NCBI GenBank assembly: GCA_031271865.1
Contig: JAISUW010000025.1
Span: forward strand, 1-53,082
Reading direction: 5' to 3'
DNA length: 53,082 bases
From: Oscillospiraceae bacterium
GTDB lineage: Bacteria; Bacillota; Clostridia; Oscillospirales; Acutalibacteraceae
A model generated the notes under the pieces. That model made no database searches, was not told where the DNA came from, and saw only the letters and a program-made list of their open reading frames with translations. A program made the position numbers and the translations under genes. This document shows positions 14,507-22,639 of this stretch, one piece after another (position 1 is the first letter of the stretch; each line of letters starts with the position of its first letter).

Positions 14507-17044
14507 ATGAAAGAACAGACGCGGGGGATTTTCCCGCAGAGCACTGTGCGCAGAGGGGAGTTCATTTTGCTCACGATGCGTTATGCGCTGTATATGGCGA
14601 TAGGGCTGATAACAGCGGCGCCTGCTTTCGGCGGGAAGCTGTTTGCCGGGTGTGCGGTGTTTGCTGTGGCGTTTTTAGCAGGCGGTGGGGCATCCTATTT
14701 GGCTGCCTCGGCGGCCGGTGCGGCTTTAGGCTATTGGCTCTTCCAGATGCATCCGCCGTTCTCGCAGTCTGCCGGCGGCTTGATTGCCATCGGACTGGCA
14801 GGTATTCTGACGGCGGGGCTGCTCTCCCTCTCCCTGCCGCAGAGGGTATTTGCATTTCCGGTTGCCGCCGGCTCTTCTTTAGCGGGGGGATTAGCGGATT
14901 TGTTCTTGCACATCGAAGATGCCGGTGTCGCCGATTATATGGGTGTAGCTGTCGGTGCGGTCCTCTCCGCCGGGTGTGCCTATTTCTATGTTCATGCCCG
15001 CAACATAAGCTATAGCAGCAAGACGCTCGACAATGAAAACCAAACACAGCGAAAAATCTATTTCCTCAGTCCGCAGGATGCCGTTTCTGTTCTTGTTTGC
15101 GTTGCGGTATTGGCGGGGTGCCTCTCTGTCAAATCGGAGGAGCAGAACTTCCTGCGCTGGATTGGGCAAGGTCTAGGGGTATTGGCTGTGCTTTCTTCTT
15201 CTGCTGCTTTCCGTGAAATCGGCGGGGCAGCCATGGGAGCTGCCGTGGGTTGCGGCGTTGCCATCGGTTCGGGAAATCCTTTGCCGGCACTGGTATACAT
15301 CGTAGGGGGGCTACTTGCCGGCGTATTCGGCCGCTCGCAGCCGGAGTTCAGTACAGCCGCCGTCCGCGGTTCCAAGGCAGGGCGCAAAGCGCGTTTGGCT
15401 GCTTTCTCGGAGCATTTGCTCTCCTCTTCCCTGCCGGCCGCCGGCGGTTTTGCCTTGGCAACAGCCATCTATGTGCTGCTGCTCTGGAGTGATGAGCCAG
15501 AGGAGGTGGTGCAATTTGCGATTGTGACGCTTGTGGCTGCCGGATCATTTTTGGGAATGCCGCCGCGCTTCTGGCTATCTGCAAGGGAGCGGCTGAATTT
15601 CGGGATGCACCCCGAACGCTTGGTGCCACAGGGTGCGGGTACGGATATTTACCTGAAACAGACGGCACAAGCCGTCCGCCGCGTCGGCACGCTCATTGAG
15701 GAAGTCAGTAAAGGCTTGGATTTGCTGGACGGCACTACGGAACAATCCATCCTCGCTATGACGGCGCATACCGCCTGCGAGGGCTGTTCTGAGTACAGCT
15801 ATTGCTGGTCGGACAAATACGCAGAGACCTCTAATATGGTGAACACCGCTGTAAATTACCTGCGCGCTGACTGCATTGTAGATGAAGAAGTTCTCGCGGC
15901 ACTCCGCGCAGAATCCGGACACACAACAGCGTGCCGTGACTTGGTCAAATTCGGTGCCATGCTCAACCGCGCTTTTGATACCTACGCCATGAAAGAAAAG
16001 CACAAAAAGCAAGAGCTCCAATTGCGCTTAGCGGCAGCGGAGCAATTCGGGGCACTTAGTTCTTTTGTAGAGGATATGCGGGAGCGCTTCTCCTGCCCTG
16101 GGACACAGTATGTCTCCCAAGCCCGTGCAGCTGCAGAGCATTTGCTATCCGCAGGTTGGCGTTTGGAGAGCGTCAACTGTGCGGCGTCCGATGGCGGTAA
16201 GGCGCATCTGCGCATACTGGGTACGCCGCCGCCCGGGAATGTCAATCGCGACCGTCTCCGCGCCGCGATGAGCCGCGTGACCGGCATAGCATTCGGGGTA
16301 CCCATACTGGAAGAAATGGAGCACGATGGCGCCGTTCTCCTCGACTTTGAGGAGGAGGAGAAGTACGAACTCAAAATCGGTGCCGTGCAACTCTCCGCGA
16401 AAGAAGCCGAGTGGTCGGGAGATTACCTGGATTACTTCCCGGACAGCAAAGGCAATACGGTGCTGGTTATCTCCGACGGCATGGGCACGGGCGGCGTCGC
16501 CTCCATACAATCCGCCCTGGCTACGGAAGTATTCTCCAGTCTGGTGCGGGCAGGCGTGAGTATGCGCGTTGCCTTTGATACGGTCAATACTGCCCTCATG
16601 CTCAAGTCGGGGGAGGAGTCCCTCGCTACGATGGATGTCGCGGCTGTGAACCTATATACCGGTGAGGTATCTTGCGCCAAAGCCGGCGGCACGGTCAGCT
16701 ACTATCTGCGCGGCGGTAAGGCCGAAGCCGTAGAACTCAAATCCCTCCCGGCAGGCATCCTGCGCTCCCTGCAACCGGCAGAGCGGGCTTTCCAATTGGA
16801 TAGCGGGGATATCCTTGTCCTGCTGTCTGATGGGCTTTTTTTGGATCACCACACTTGGATTGGGCAAATGCTGGAACAATTCGCCGCCGCTCCCCCAAAA
16901 ATGGCGGAGGATGAAAACCCCATGCAGGTATTGGCGGAACTCCTCACAGAGGAAGCCGTGCGCCGCCGCGGCGGCGTGCGTGCCGATGACATCACCGTTC
17001 TGTGCGCGCAGCTGTTCCCGAAGCGGGTGCCGGCGGTGGTGTAG
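14507..17044 (+). CDS. spoIIE: Stage II sporulation protein E
   Basis: 845 residues, the usual SpoIIE length. Residues 1-330 hold many hydrophobic helices (the membrane domain), then a cytoplasmic linker, then a PP2C-type phosphatase domain at about 600-840. Phosphatase motifs: VISDGMGTGGVAS (about 652-664), ATMDVAAVNLYTG, LSDGLF (about 772) and ADDITVLC (about 825-832), supplying the metal-binding aspartates. SpoIIE dephosphorylates the anti-anti-sigma factor SpoIIAA and so releases sigma-F in the forespore; it also acts at the polar septum. Expression should start with Spo0A. A small stem AGGGC-GCGA-GCCCT (14422-14435) lies in its 160-nt leader. The stop codon runs into a palindromic element. 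Confidence 0.96.
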   Translation: MKEQTRGIFPQSTVRRGEFILLTMRYALYMAIGLITAAPAFGGKLFAGCAVFAVAFLAGGGASYLAASAAGAALGYWLFQMHPPFSQSAGGLIAIGLAGILTAGLLSLSLPQRVFAFPVAAGSSLAGGLADLFLHIEDAGVADYMGVAVGAVLSAGCAYFYVHARNISYSSKTLDNENQTQRKIYFLSPQDAVSVLVCVAVLAGCLSVKSEEQNFLRWIGQGLGVLAVLSSSAAFREIGGAAMGAAVGCGVAIGSGNPLPALVYIVGGLLAGVFGRSQPEFSTAAVRGSKAGRKARLAAFSEHLLSSSLPAAGGFALATAIYVLLLWSDEPEEVVQFAIVTLVAAGSFLGMPPRFWLSARERLNFGMHPERLVPQGAGTDIYLKQTAQAVRRVGTLIEEVSKGLDLLDGTTEQSILAMTAHTACEGCSEYSYCWSDKYAETSNMVNTAVNYLRADCIVDEEVLAALRAESGHTTACRDLVKFGAMLNRAFDTYAMKEKHKKQELQLRLAAAEQFGALSSFVEDMRERFSCPGTQYVSQARAAAEHLLSAGWRLESVNCAASDGGKAHLRILGTPPPGNVNRDRLRAAMSRVTGIAFGVPILEEMEHDGAVLLDFEEEEKYELKIGAVQLSAKEAEWSGDYLDYFPDSKGNTVLVISDGMGTGGVASIQSALATEVFSSLVRAGVSMRVAFDTVNTALMLKSGEESLATMDVAAVNLYTGEVSCAKAGGTVSYYLRGGKAEAVELKSLPAGILRSLQPAERAFQLDSGDILVLLSDGLFLDHHTWIGQMLEQFAAAPPKMAEDENPMQVLAELLTEEAVRRRGGVRADDITVLCAQLFPKRVPAVV

Positions 17045-17101
17045 GGGCATCGCGATGCCCCGGGGCGGTTCGCGAACCGCCCCCGCGCGTCGCGAAGCGC
17101 G
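17044..17101. repeat. Palindromic element, type 2 (copy B)
   Basis: GGGGCATCGCGATGCCCC (17044-17061, perfect 18 bp), then a perfect 22-bp palindrome with core GGGCGGTTCGCGAACCGCCC (17062-17083), then an imperfect third unit with a TCGCGA core (about 17084-17101). The first base is the G of the spoIIE TAG stop. Same design as copy C at 42449. Confidence 0.8.
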
Positions 17102-17103
17102 TC

Positions 17104-17802
17104 TCACGCGGTCGGTCGGATATGCACCACCCCATGGGAGAGGAAGCCCTCCGTACCATCAGGCCATAGCACGGCCAATTTTCCGTCCGGCGATATGCCT
17201 GTACAGTAGGCACCAAACGCACGGTTTTCCGCAGTATACGTAATGTGCCGACCCACCAGCAAACAGTATGCTGTATACTCCTGCCATAGACTCCGATTGT
17301 CTGCCTCCGCCAAAACGGCAAGCAGTTCTGTGCGGATTCTCTCTGCAAGCGCTTCGCGGGACGGTGCGGTTCCTTCACCAAAGCAAAAACCAACGCTATC
17401 CGCAATGTCCGGCGGCAAAGCAACGGGAATGCGATTTATCCCTATACCGATGACTGCAAGTTCTCTACCGGGCACCGACTGCGCCAAGATGCCGCAGACT
17501 TTCTTTCCTTCTTTATAAATATCATTTACCCATTTGATTTGGGTTTCACAACCGTACGCAGCCAACACCCGCCGCACGGCAATTGCCGCCCGCGGGGTAG
17601 GCGGAAGCGTCCCGGCAGGCATATCCCGCGGGATGAGGACACTGAAATACAGCCCGCCCTCCGGGCTGTGGAATGAATTCTCCCCGCGACCGCGCCCGCA
17701 GGTCTGCCGCTTCGCGGCAATGCTCTCGCCGATGGAAGCGCCTGCCTTTGCCAGCTCCAGCAAACGCAGATTTGTAGAATCGGTTTCTTCCAACCATACC
17801 AT
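17104..17802 (-). CDS. birA: Biotin--[acetyl-CoA-carboxylase] ligase
   Basis: 232 residues from the ATG at 17802, chosen because GAGGAT lies 8 bp upstream of it; the ATG at 17808 is too close to that site. BirA makes biotinyl-AMP and transfers biotin to carboxylase carrier proteins. Signatures: EETDSTN at the N-terminus, the biotin/ATP loop GRGRGENSFHSPEGGLYFS, and KWVNDIYKEGKKVCGIL (family KWPND) with the catalytic Lys. The N-terminal helix-turn-helix of E. coli-type BirA is absent, so this is the ligase-only form that should not repress a bio operon. Confidence 0.93.
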   Translation of the reverse strand: MVWLEETDSTNLRLLELAKAGASIGESIAAKRQTCGRGRGENSFHSPEGGLYFSVLIPRDMPAGTLPPTPRAAIAVRRVLAAYGCETQIKWVNDIYKEGKKVCGILAQSVPGRELAVIGIGINRIPVALPPDIADSVGFCFGEGTAPSREALAERIRTELLAVLAEADNRSLWQEYTAYCLLVGRHITYTAENRAFGAYCTGISPDGKLAVLWPDGTEGFLSHGVVHIRPTA

Positions 17803-17859
17803 AGGCATATCCTCAACGGTTCCCTATTTATTGGGAATGATTCCCTGCACAAGTCCGTA

Positions 17860-17889
17860 CCCCGCGCTGCGAGAAAACGCAGCGCGGGG
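17860..17889 (-). terminator. GC-rich hairpin between small membrane protein and birA
   Basis: CCCCGCGCTGCG (17860-17871), loop AGAAAA, CGCAGCGCGGGG (17878-17889): a perfect 12-bp stem. No T-run on either side. It lies after the small gene at 17969-18178 on the minus strand and may terminate or stabilise its transcript. Confidence 0.5.
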
Positions 17890-17968
17890 TCGGAAAGGAA
17901 CAAGCACACGGCTTAAGGAGAAAGCTTCTTACCTACGATTCCCGCTTCATACATCCAAAAGAATCGAT

Positions 17969-18178
17969 TCAATCGGTCTTCTTCTTGCGCAAAAGCACGG
18001 CGGTTATGCCGCCCAAGCCCAGCAACGTCCCGAGACCGCAGAGCAGTCCGGTCGTCGTGTCCGCCAAAGGGCCGATGGCAAGCGGCAAGACTTCCGCCGC
18101 CGACGAATTGATGTTAAGCAGCGCTGCAGCAATGACGGCAACAGGCAACGCGAATACCTTAACGAGCGCTTTTTTCAT
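17969..18178 (-). CDS. Small membrane protein, function unknown
   Basis: 69 residues from ATG 18178 (MKKALVKVFALPVAV); the upstream ATG at 18190 touches the AGGAAGG ribosome site, so the internal start is preferred. N-terminal signal-like helix, a short extracellular part, then a C-terminal helix GLLCGLGTLLGLGGITAVLL and the basic end RKKKTD. The layout is like a sortase-anchored tail without a clear LPxTG motif, or a simple two-helix membrane protein. Signal-peptide cleavage might occur near SSAAE. No recognised family. Confidence 0.6.
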   Translation of the reverse strand: MKKALVKVFALPVAVIAAALLNINSSAAEVLPLAIGPLADTTTGLLCGLGTLLGLGGITAVLLRKKKTD

Positions 18179-18277
18179 GGAAAATACCATCCTTCCTGCA
18201 AAGAATTATAGACTGCAAAAACCGTTTACAATCGTTAGTCGCATATAATCTTGATTTTCCTCACAGAGATATAAAAA

Positions 18278-18299
18278 CAGGCGGTGATATGACCGCCTG
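18278..18299 (-). terminator. Intrinsic terminator of the pyr operon
   Basis: Read on the minus strand: CAGGCGGT, loop CATATC, ACCGCCTG, then TTTTTATAT. This is a clear 8-bp stem plus T-run about 40 bp after the last gene of the operon. Confidence 0.88.
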
Positions 18300-18340
18300 C
18301 CTTAAATATTGTTGCTTATTCACACACAACGTTGCATTGC

Positions 18341-19633
18341 TTAAGCATCTTGATCCAGATACTGCCAGCTGAATTTCAGGCTCGTCCCGGAGGTGGTATA
18401 GGTTTCCGGTGTATCGCGGCCCGGGGAGCCTTTCTTGAATCCGGCGGCGGCAAACGGTTTCTCAAAGGCAGCCAACATGGTGGTATTCGGGAACTGGAGG
18501 TTGCCGACCATGATAATCTCCGCTTTCTTATTATACTCATAGAAGGCGCCCGGAACGAAACCGGTAATCCACCACTCCGACATCGGTCCGCGGGTGAAGA
18601 GCTTCTCCTTTGTACCGCGGAGGAAGTTCTGCTGGTAGATATCGATAGCCATCACCAACTCTTCCTCTTTGACGGCGGAGTAGTAATGCTCCGTTGTCTG
18701 CGTTGAGGGTTTGGTATAGATACCGATTTCACCGCCGATAAGGACAATGCCGTAGCGACCTTTCCACATCTGAATGAGCCAATCTTTGGGAATTTTATTC
18801 CCCGCGGAATCCAGCTCATAGAGCGGTTTGCCGTCAGAGCCTTTTTTGGTAGTGCCTTTGGTATGGCCGTCCGCTGTTTCCTGCCAGACCTGATAGACAT
18901 AGTCATACCGGAACTTTATGCGCACAGTGGAGTACACCAATTGAATCAGTGGGGAAGCCCAGTCATAAATTTGGTTAAAACCGAATTGCTTCTGCCACGG
19001 TTCATGCTCGGTATACCAGACGCCGTTAGCATCGCGGGTGTAGTTGAGGAAAGAGAAGGCGCTTCCGTTTTGCTCCTGCAACTGGCTGGCGGAGAGGGTT
19101 GTGGTCGGAGCTTTGGTGGTTGTTTTGGCGGCCGTTGAGGCGGTCGTCGTTGGCTTTTTGGTCGTGGAGGTACCGGGCTTCGTGGTACTCTTTGCTGCTG
19201 TGGTTGTTTTCGCTTTGGTCGTAGTGGCAGGCGCTGCCGTTGTGGTTTCCTCCGTGGTGGACACTGCCTTACCTGCCTTGCCGTAGATGGTGATGGTATC
19301 CCCGGCGGCATACACAAAGACGGAGAAAGAGTGCCCGTCTGTATCCGAAACGCTCTGCAACTCGCCTGTGTCGCTGAGGTTTGCCGTCAGTTTGGTGTCC
19401 GGATTCACTTCCACGCTGTCACCGACAGAGTCTTCCAGCAGAGCTGTTTCTGTCACCGTCAGATTCGCGTTAATGTCCGCTTCCGCAAAGGGAATATATC
19501 CCTCCGGGGCAGGGGAGGCGGCAGTCGTCACAGAGGACGGCTCCGTAGAACTGTCTTCCTCCTTACTCCCGCAGCCCGCCAATACACTGAGGCACAAAAC
19601 CCCTGCCAGTAAAACAGCGATGCTCCGTTTCAT
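18341..19633 (-). CDS. Lipoprotein with Thr-rich linker at the end of the pyr operon
   Basis: 430 residues from ATG 19633, which has AAGGAAGG 9 bp upstream; longer starts are not supported. Signal peptide MKRSIAVLLAGVLCLSVLAGC with lipobox. Residues about 30-125 form a beta-rich segment, followed by a long Thr/Ala/Lys linker (repeats such as TTTKAKTTTAAK and KAPTTTLSA) of the type common in Ruminococcaceae surface proteins. The C-terminal 220 residues are a folded domain that I do not recognise (RIKFRYDYVYQVWQE, then KGRYGIVLIGGEIGIYTKP). It follows pyrI by 34 bp with no terminator between, so it is probably co-transcribed with pyrimidine genes. Role unknown. Confidence 0.75.
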   Translation of the reverse strand: MKRSIAVLLAGVLCLSVLAGCGSKEEDSSTEPSSVTTAASPAPEGYIPFAEADINANLTVTETALLEDSVGDSVEVNPDTKLTANLSDTGELQSVSDTDGHSFSVFVYAAGDTITIYGKAGKAVSTTEETTTAAPATTTKAKTTTAAKSTTKPGTSTTKKPTTTASTAAKTTTKAPTTTLSASQLQEQNGSAFSFLNYTRDANGVWYTEHEPWQKQFGFNQIYDWASPLIQLVYSTVRIKFRYDYVYQVWQETADGHTKGTTKKGSDGKPLYELDSAGNKIPKDWLIQMWKGRYGIVLIGGEIGIYTKPSTQTTEHYYSAVKEEELVMAIDIYQQNFLRGTKEKLFTRGPMSEWWITGFVPGAFYEYNKKAEIIMVGNLQFPNTTMLAAFEKPFAAAGFKKGSPGRDTPETYTTSGTSLKFSWQYLDQDA

Positions 19634-19667
19634 GATATAAGCCTTCCTTTCGGATAATGGTCGGATT

Positions 19668-20093
19668 CTATTGCGTCCCTGCCTGCATTTCGCAGTAGGC
19701 GCAGCGGTAAACATCTTTACCTCCGCTATGGCTTAGTCGAAAAATCTGGTCAATTTCCTGCTCAGTACTTGTAATACAGCGCGGGTTTTTACATTTTACG
19801 ACATTCACAAGCACCGCCGGCGGCTTCAAGTGCTGCTTTTCCACTAACAGTCCGTCTTTAATCACGTTGATGGTAATATTTGGATCAATGTATCCTAAGG
19901 CGGCGAGGTCAAGCACAATATCCTCATCAATCTTAATGATGTCTTTTTTTCCCAGTTTTCGGGAAGGTACATTCTTTATAATGGCCACTGTGCAGTCCAA
20001 GCTGTCCAATCCCAAGGCGCGGTAAATCTCCATACTGCGGCCGGCGCGGATGTGGTCTAAGACATAACCGTTGTGGATTTCATCGATTTTCAC
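19668..20093 (-). CDS. pyrI: Aspartate carbamoyltransferase regulatory chain
   Basis: 141 residues from a GTG start preceded by AAAGGAG. PyrI binds CTP/ATP and holds the PyrB trimers together. The nucleotide-binding half has GYVLDHIRAG and VPSRKLGKKDIIKID. The C-terminal zinc domain has CKNPRC and CAYC, i.e. C-x4-C ... C-x2-C. The protein ends shortly after the second pair. Its presence implies an allosteric ATCase in this organism, so end-product control can act at the enzyme. It is 81 bp downstream of pyrB. Confidence 0.95.
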   Translation of the reverse strand: MKIDEIHNGYVLDHIRAGRSMEIYRALGLDSLDCTVAIIKNVPSRKLGKKDIIKIDEDIVLDLAALGYIDPNITINVIKDGLLVEKQHLKPPAVLVNVVKCKNPRCITSTEQEIDQIFRLSHSGGKDVYRCAYCEMQAGTQ

Positions 20094-20174
20094 AGTGTAG
20101 CTCCTTTCTTTTGGAACCGCAGTTCAGAGCCTTTGCGGTTCCCATTAACGGCATACGGTTCACTGTACCGCAGT

Positions 20175-21110
20175 TCATTGCCGCAGTCCAAGCAGCTCCA
20201 AGATGAGTGCCATACGGATATATTTGCCGTACTTGGCTTGCTCGAAGTAGCGGGAGCGGTAATCCTTGTCTACAGCGACGGAGATTTCATTCACACGCGG
20301 CAGCGGGTGCATGACAATCATATCTTGCTTGGCGCCGCGCATCTTGTCCGTATCGAGGATGAAGCTGTCCTTGAGGCGTACATAGTCCGCTTCGTTGAAG
20401 AAGCGCTCGCGCTGCACACGGGTCATATAGAGCACATCCAATGAATCAATGACCGCATCCAGTGACCGCGACTCCGTACACTTGCAGTTTGTCTCTCGGG
20501 CGAGGCTATCTAAGATATATACCGGCGGGCGCAATTCCTGCGGAGAAATAAGTACGAAGTGCGTCCCGGGGTAGCGCACCATGGCGGCGATGAGCGAATG
20601 CACGGTACGGCCGAACTTCAGGTCGCCGCAAAGCCCGATGGTCAGTCCCTCCAGCGTACCGAACTCGCGTTGGATGGTCGTGAGGTCGGTCAAGGTCTGG
20701 GTCGGGTGGTTGTGACCGCCGTCCCCGGCGTTGATCATGGGCACGGAGGCATACTGTGCGGCGAGTACGGGCGCACCCTCTTTCGGGTGGCGCATGGCGA
20801 TGATGTCGGCATAGCCCTCCACAACACGGATGGTGTCGGCAACACTCTCCCCCTTGGAGGCGCTGGAGCTGTCCTGCGACGCAAAGCCCAAAATCTGTCC
20901 GCCGAGTTCCAGCATGGCCGCTTCAAAGGAAAGGCGCGTCCGCGTAGAGGGTTCATAGAACAGTGTCGCCAGTTTCTTACGCTTGCAGGTGTCGGCAAAG
21001 TCATCCGGGCGGGCGATGATGTCCCCCGCAAGGGCGATGAGGCTGTCAATCTCCGCAACAGTGAGGTCGCGGATTTCAATCAGGTGGCGGAGCGGCTTCT
21101 TTTCTTCCAT
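20175..21110 (-). CDS. pyrB: Aspartate carbamoyltransferase catalytic chain
   Basis: 311 residues. It condenses carbamoyl phosphate with aspartate. Motifs: [16 protein letters not shown] (STRTR carbamoyl-phosphate site), HPTQTLTDL, and HPLPRVNEI near the C-terminus. Starts with [16 protein letters not shown] behind AAGGGGG. The 120-bp gap before it (from pyrE) is the longest inside the operon and contains a modest GGGAA/TTCCC inverted repeat but no clear promoter. Confidence 0.96.
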   Translation of the reverse strand: MEEKKPLRHLIEIRDLTVAEIDSLIALAGDIIARPDDFADTCKRKKLATLFYEPSTRTRLSFEAAMLELGGQILGFASQDSSSASKGESVADTIRVVEGYADIIAMRHPKEGAPVLAAQYASVPMINAGDGGHNHPTQTLTDLTTIQREFGTLEGLTIGLCGDLKFGRTVHSLIAAMVRYPGTHFVLISPQELRPPVYILDSLARETNCKCTESRSLDAVIDSLDVLYMTRVQRERFFNEADYVRLKDSFILDTDKMRGAKQDMIVMHPLPRVNEISVAVDKDYRSRYFEQAKYGKYIRMALILELLGLRQ

Positions 21111-21230
21111 GGTCGGTTTACCCCCTTATCTTTTGTAGAATGCACGGTTTGCTTCCTTTGGGCTTGGTTTGTCCGAGTCATTTGGGATTGGGAAGGGGTG
21201 CGCTTTCCCTTTCTGTAGCATAAGCAGTGT

Positions 21231-21884
21231 TTATACAATCATCTTGCGCCAAGCAGGGTCGCTCGGGTTATCGCGGAATGTGAGCAGCGCTTTTACGGTG
21301 TCTTTTGCAATATATCCGGTTTCGGCGGCTACAGCGGCTATGGTGTCAAAGTCCGTCAGGCTTGTGTTGGTCACATGGGCGGCGGCGAGCTTTTCCAGTC
21401 CCTTCTTCATTCCATAGGTCACTATGGATACAATGCCCAGCACTTCGGTGCCGGCATCACGCAAGGCTTCCACGACTTCGATGACGCTCCCGGCTGTGGA
21501 TATGAGGTCCTCTATGACCACTGCCTTTTGCCCGGGAAAGGTCTTGCCCTCAATTTGGTTGTTACGGCCGTGTTTCTTCTCACCGCCGCGCACGTAGCCC
21601 ATGGGGAGGTTCATCATATCCGCGAGGATTGCCGCGTGGGGGATGCCGCTGGTGCTTGTCCCCATCAGGCACTCGCAGTCCGGGTACTTCTCCCGGATAA
21701 GTGCGGCGAATGCTTCCTCTATACGGCGGCGCACCGCAGGGTAGGAGAGTGTCAGGCGGTTGTCACAGTAAATCGGCGATTGGATGCCGCTGGCCCAAGT
21801 AAAGGGTTCCTCCGGGCGCAGAAATACGGCTTGGATGTCCAAAAGGTCCTTGGCAGTTTGGCGGGCGATGGCTTCCCTTTCCAT
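21231..21884 (-). CDS. pyrE: Orotate phosphoribosyltransferase
   Basis: 217 residues. It joins orotate and PRPP to form OMP. The PRPP loop is VVIEDLISTAGS (about 118-129), and the flexible catalytic loop region reads GYVRGGEKKHGRNNQIEG. FTWASGIQSPIYCDNR near the N-terminus is a family signature. AAGGAGA precedes the ATG. It lies 39 bp after pyrF. Confidence 0.95.
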   Translation of the reverse strand: MEREAIARQTAKDLLDIQAVFLRPEEPFTWASGIQSPIYCDNRLTLSYPAVRRRIEEAFAALIREKYPDCECLMGTSTSGIPHAAILADMMNLPMGYVRGGEKKHGRNNQIEGKTFPGQKAVVIEDLISTAGSVIEVVEALRDAGTEVLGIVSIVTYGMKKGLEKLAAAHVTNTSLTDFDTIAAVAAETGYIAKDTVKALLTFRDNPSDPAWRKMIV

Positions 21885-21923
21885 GGGTATCTGTCTCCTT
21901 CATTCTTTCGTGTTGGGAATCGG

Positions 21924-22613
21924 TCACACAAATTCCGCGACAGCGCGGCGGTATGCGGCGAGCGGGTCGGCAGCCCCGGTGATGGGGCGCCCGCAGACAA
22001 TGTAATCACTGCCGAGTTCCTTGGCCTTGGCGGGTGTCACCACACGGGCTTGGTCGCCGACGGCACTGTCGGCAAAGCGCACACCGGGCGTGACGGTCAG
22101 GAAGTCCGCACCGCAAGCAGCTTTGATGACAGGCACTTCCAGCGGCGAGCAGACCACACCTTGGCAGCCATTCTCCTTCGCAAGTTTGGCATAGGCAACG
22201 GCGGTTTCGGCGAGGGGCTTGTCTATCAGCGTTTCCGAATGCAGCTGCTCCTCCCCGATGGACGTGAGGATGGTGACGGCGATAAGTTTTGTCTGTGTGC
22301 CTTCGAGCGCTTTCGCGGCGGCTTGCATCATGGCACTCCCGCCTCCGGCGTGAAGGTTGGTGATGTCTGCGCCGAGCTTTGCAAGGGCTGCCATGCCTTT
22401 CCCGACGGTATTCGGAATGTCGTGCAGCTTGAGATCCAAAAAGAGCTTGAAGCCGCGCGCCTTAATCTCTTTGACAATGTCCAAGCCCTCGCTGTAGAAC
22501 AGCTCATAGCCGATTTTGACATAGGGGCGTTCGCCGTCCGGGAACAAGTCCAAGAAGCGGTATACTTCCGCTGCCGAAGAGAAATCCAGAGGGATGATGA
22601 CATCTCTGCCCAT
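21924..22613 (-). CDS. pyrF: Orotidine 5'-phosphate decarboxylase
   Basis: 229 residues from ATG 22613 (MGRDVIIPLDFSS), which has AGGAGA 9 bp upstream; an ATG 21 bp earlier lacks a site. It decarboxylates OMP to UMP. The catalytic Lys/Asp network is in FLDLKLHDIPNTVGKG (D-x-K-x-x-D type), and the phosphate-binding end is VTPGVRFADSAVGDQARVVTPAKA. Barrel start IPLDF has the first Asp. Confidence 0.95.
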   Translation of the reverse strand: MGRDVIIPLDFSSAAEVYRFLDLFPDGERPYVKIGYELFYSEGLDIVKEIKARGFKLFLDLKLHDIPNTVGKGMAALAKLGADITNLHAGGGSAMMQAAAKALEGTQTKLIAVTILTSIGEEQLHSETLIDKPLAETAVAYAKLAKENGCQGVVCSPLEVPVIKAACGADFLTVTPGVRFADSAVGDQARVVTPAKAKELGSDYIVCGRPITGAADPLAAYRRAVAEFV

Positions 22614-22639
22614 GGGTAGTGTTCTCCTGTTCAAATGTA

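Noticed and set aside
17969..18178. Sortase-anchored protein
   Set aside because: The hydrophobic helix and basic tail fit, but no LPxTG-like motif precedes the helix, so I left it as a small membrane protein.
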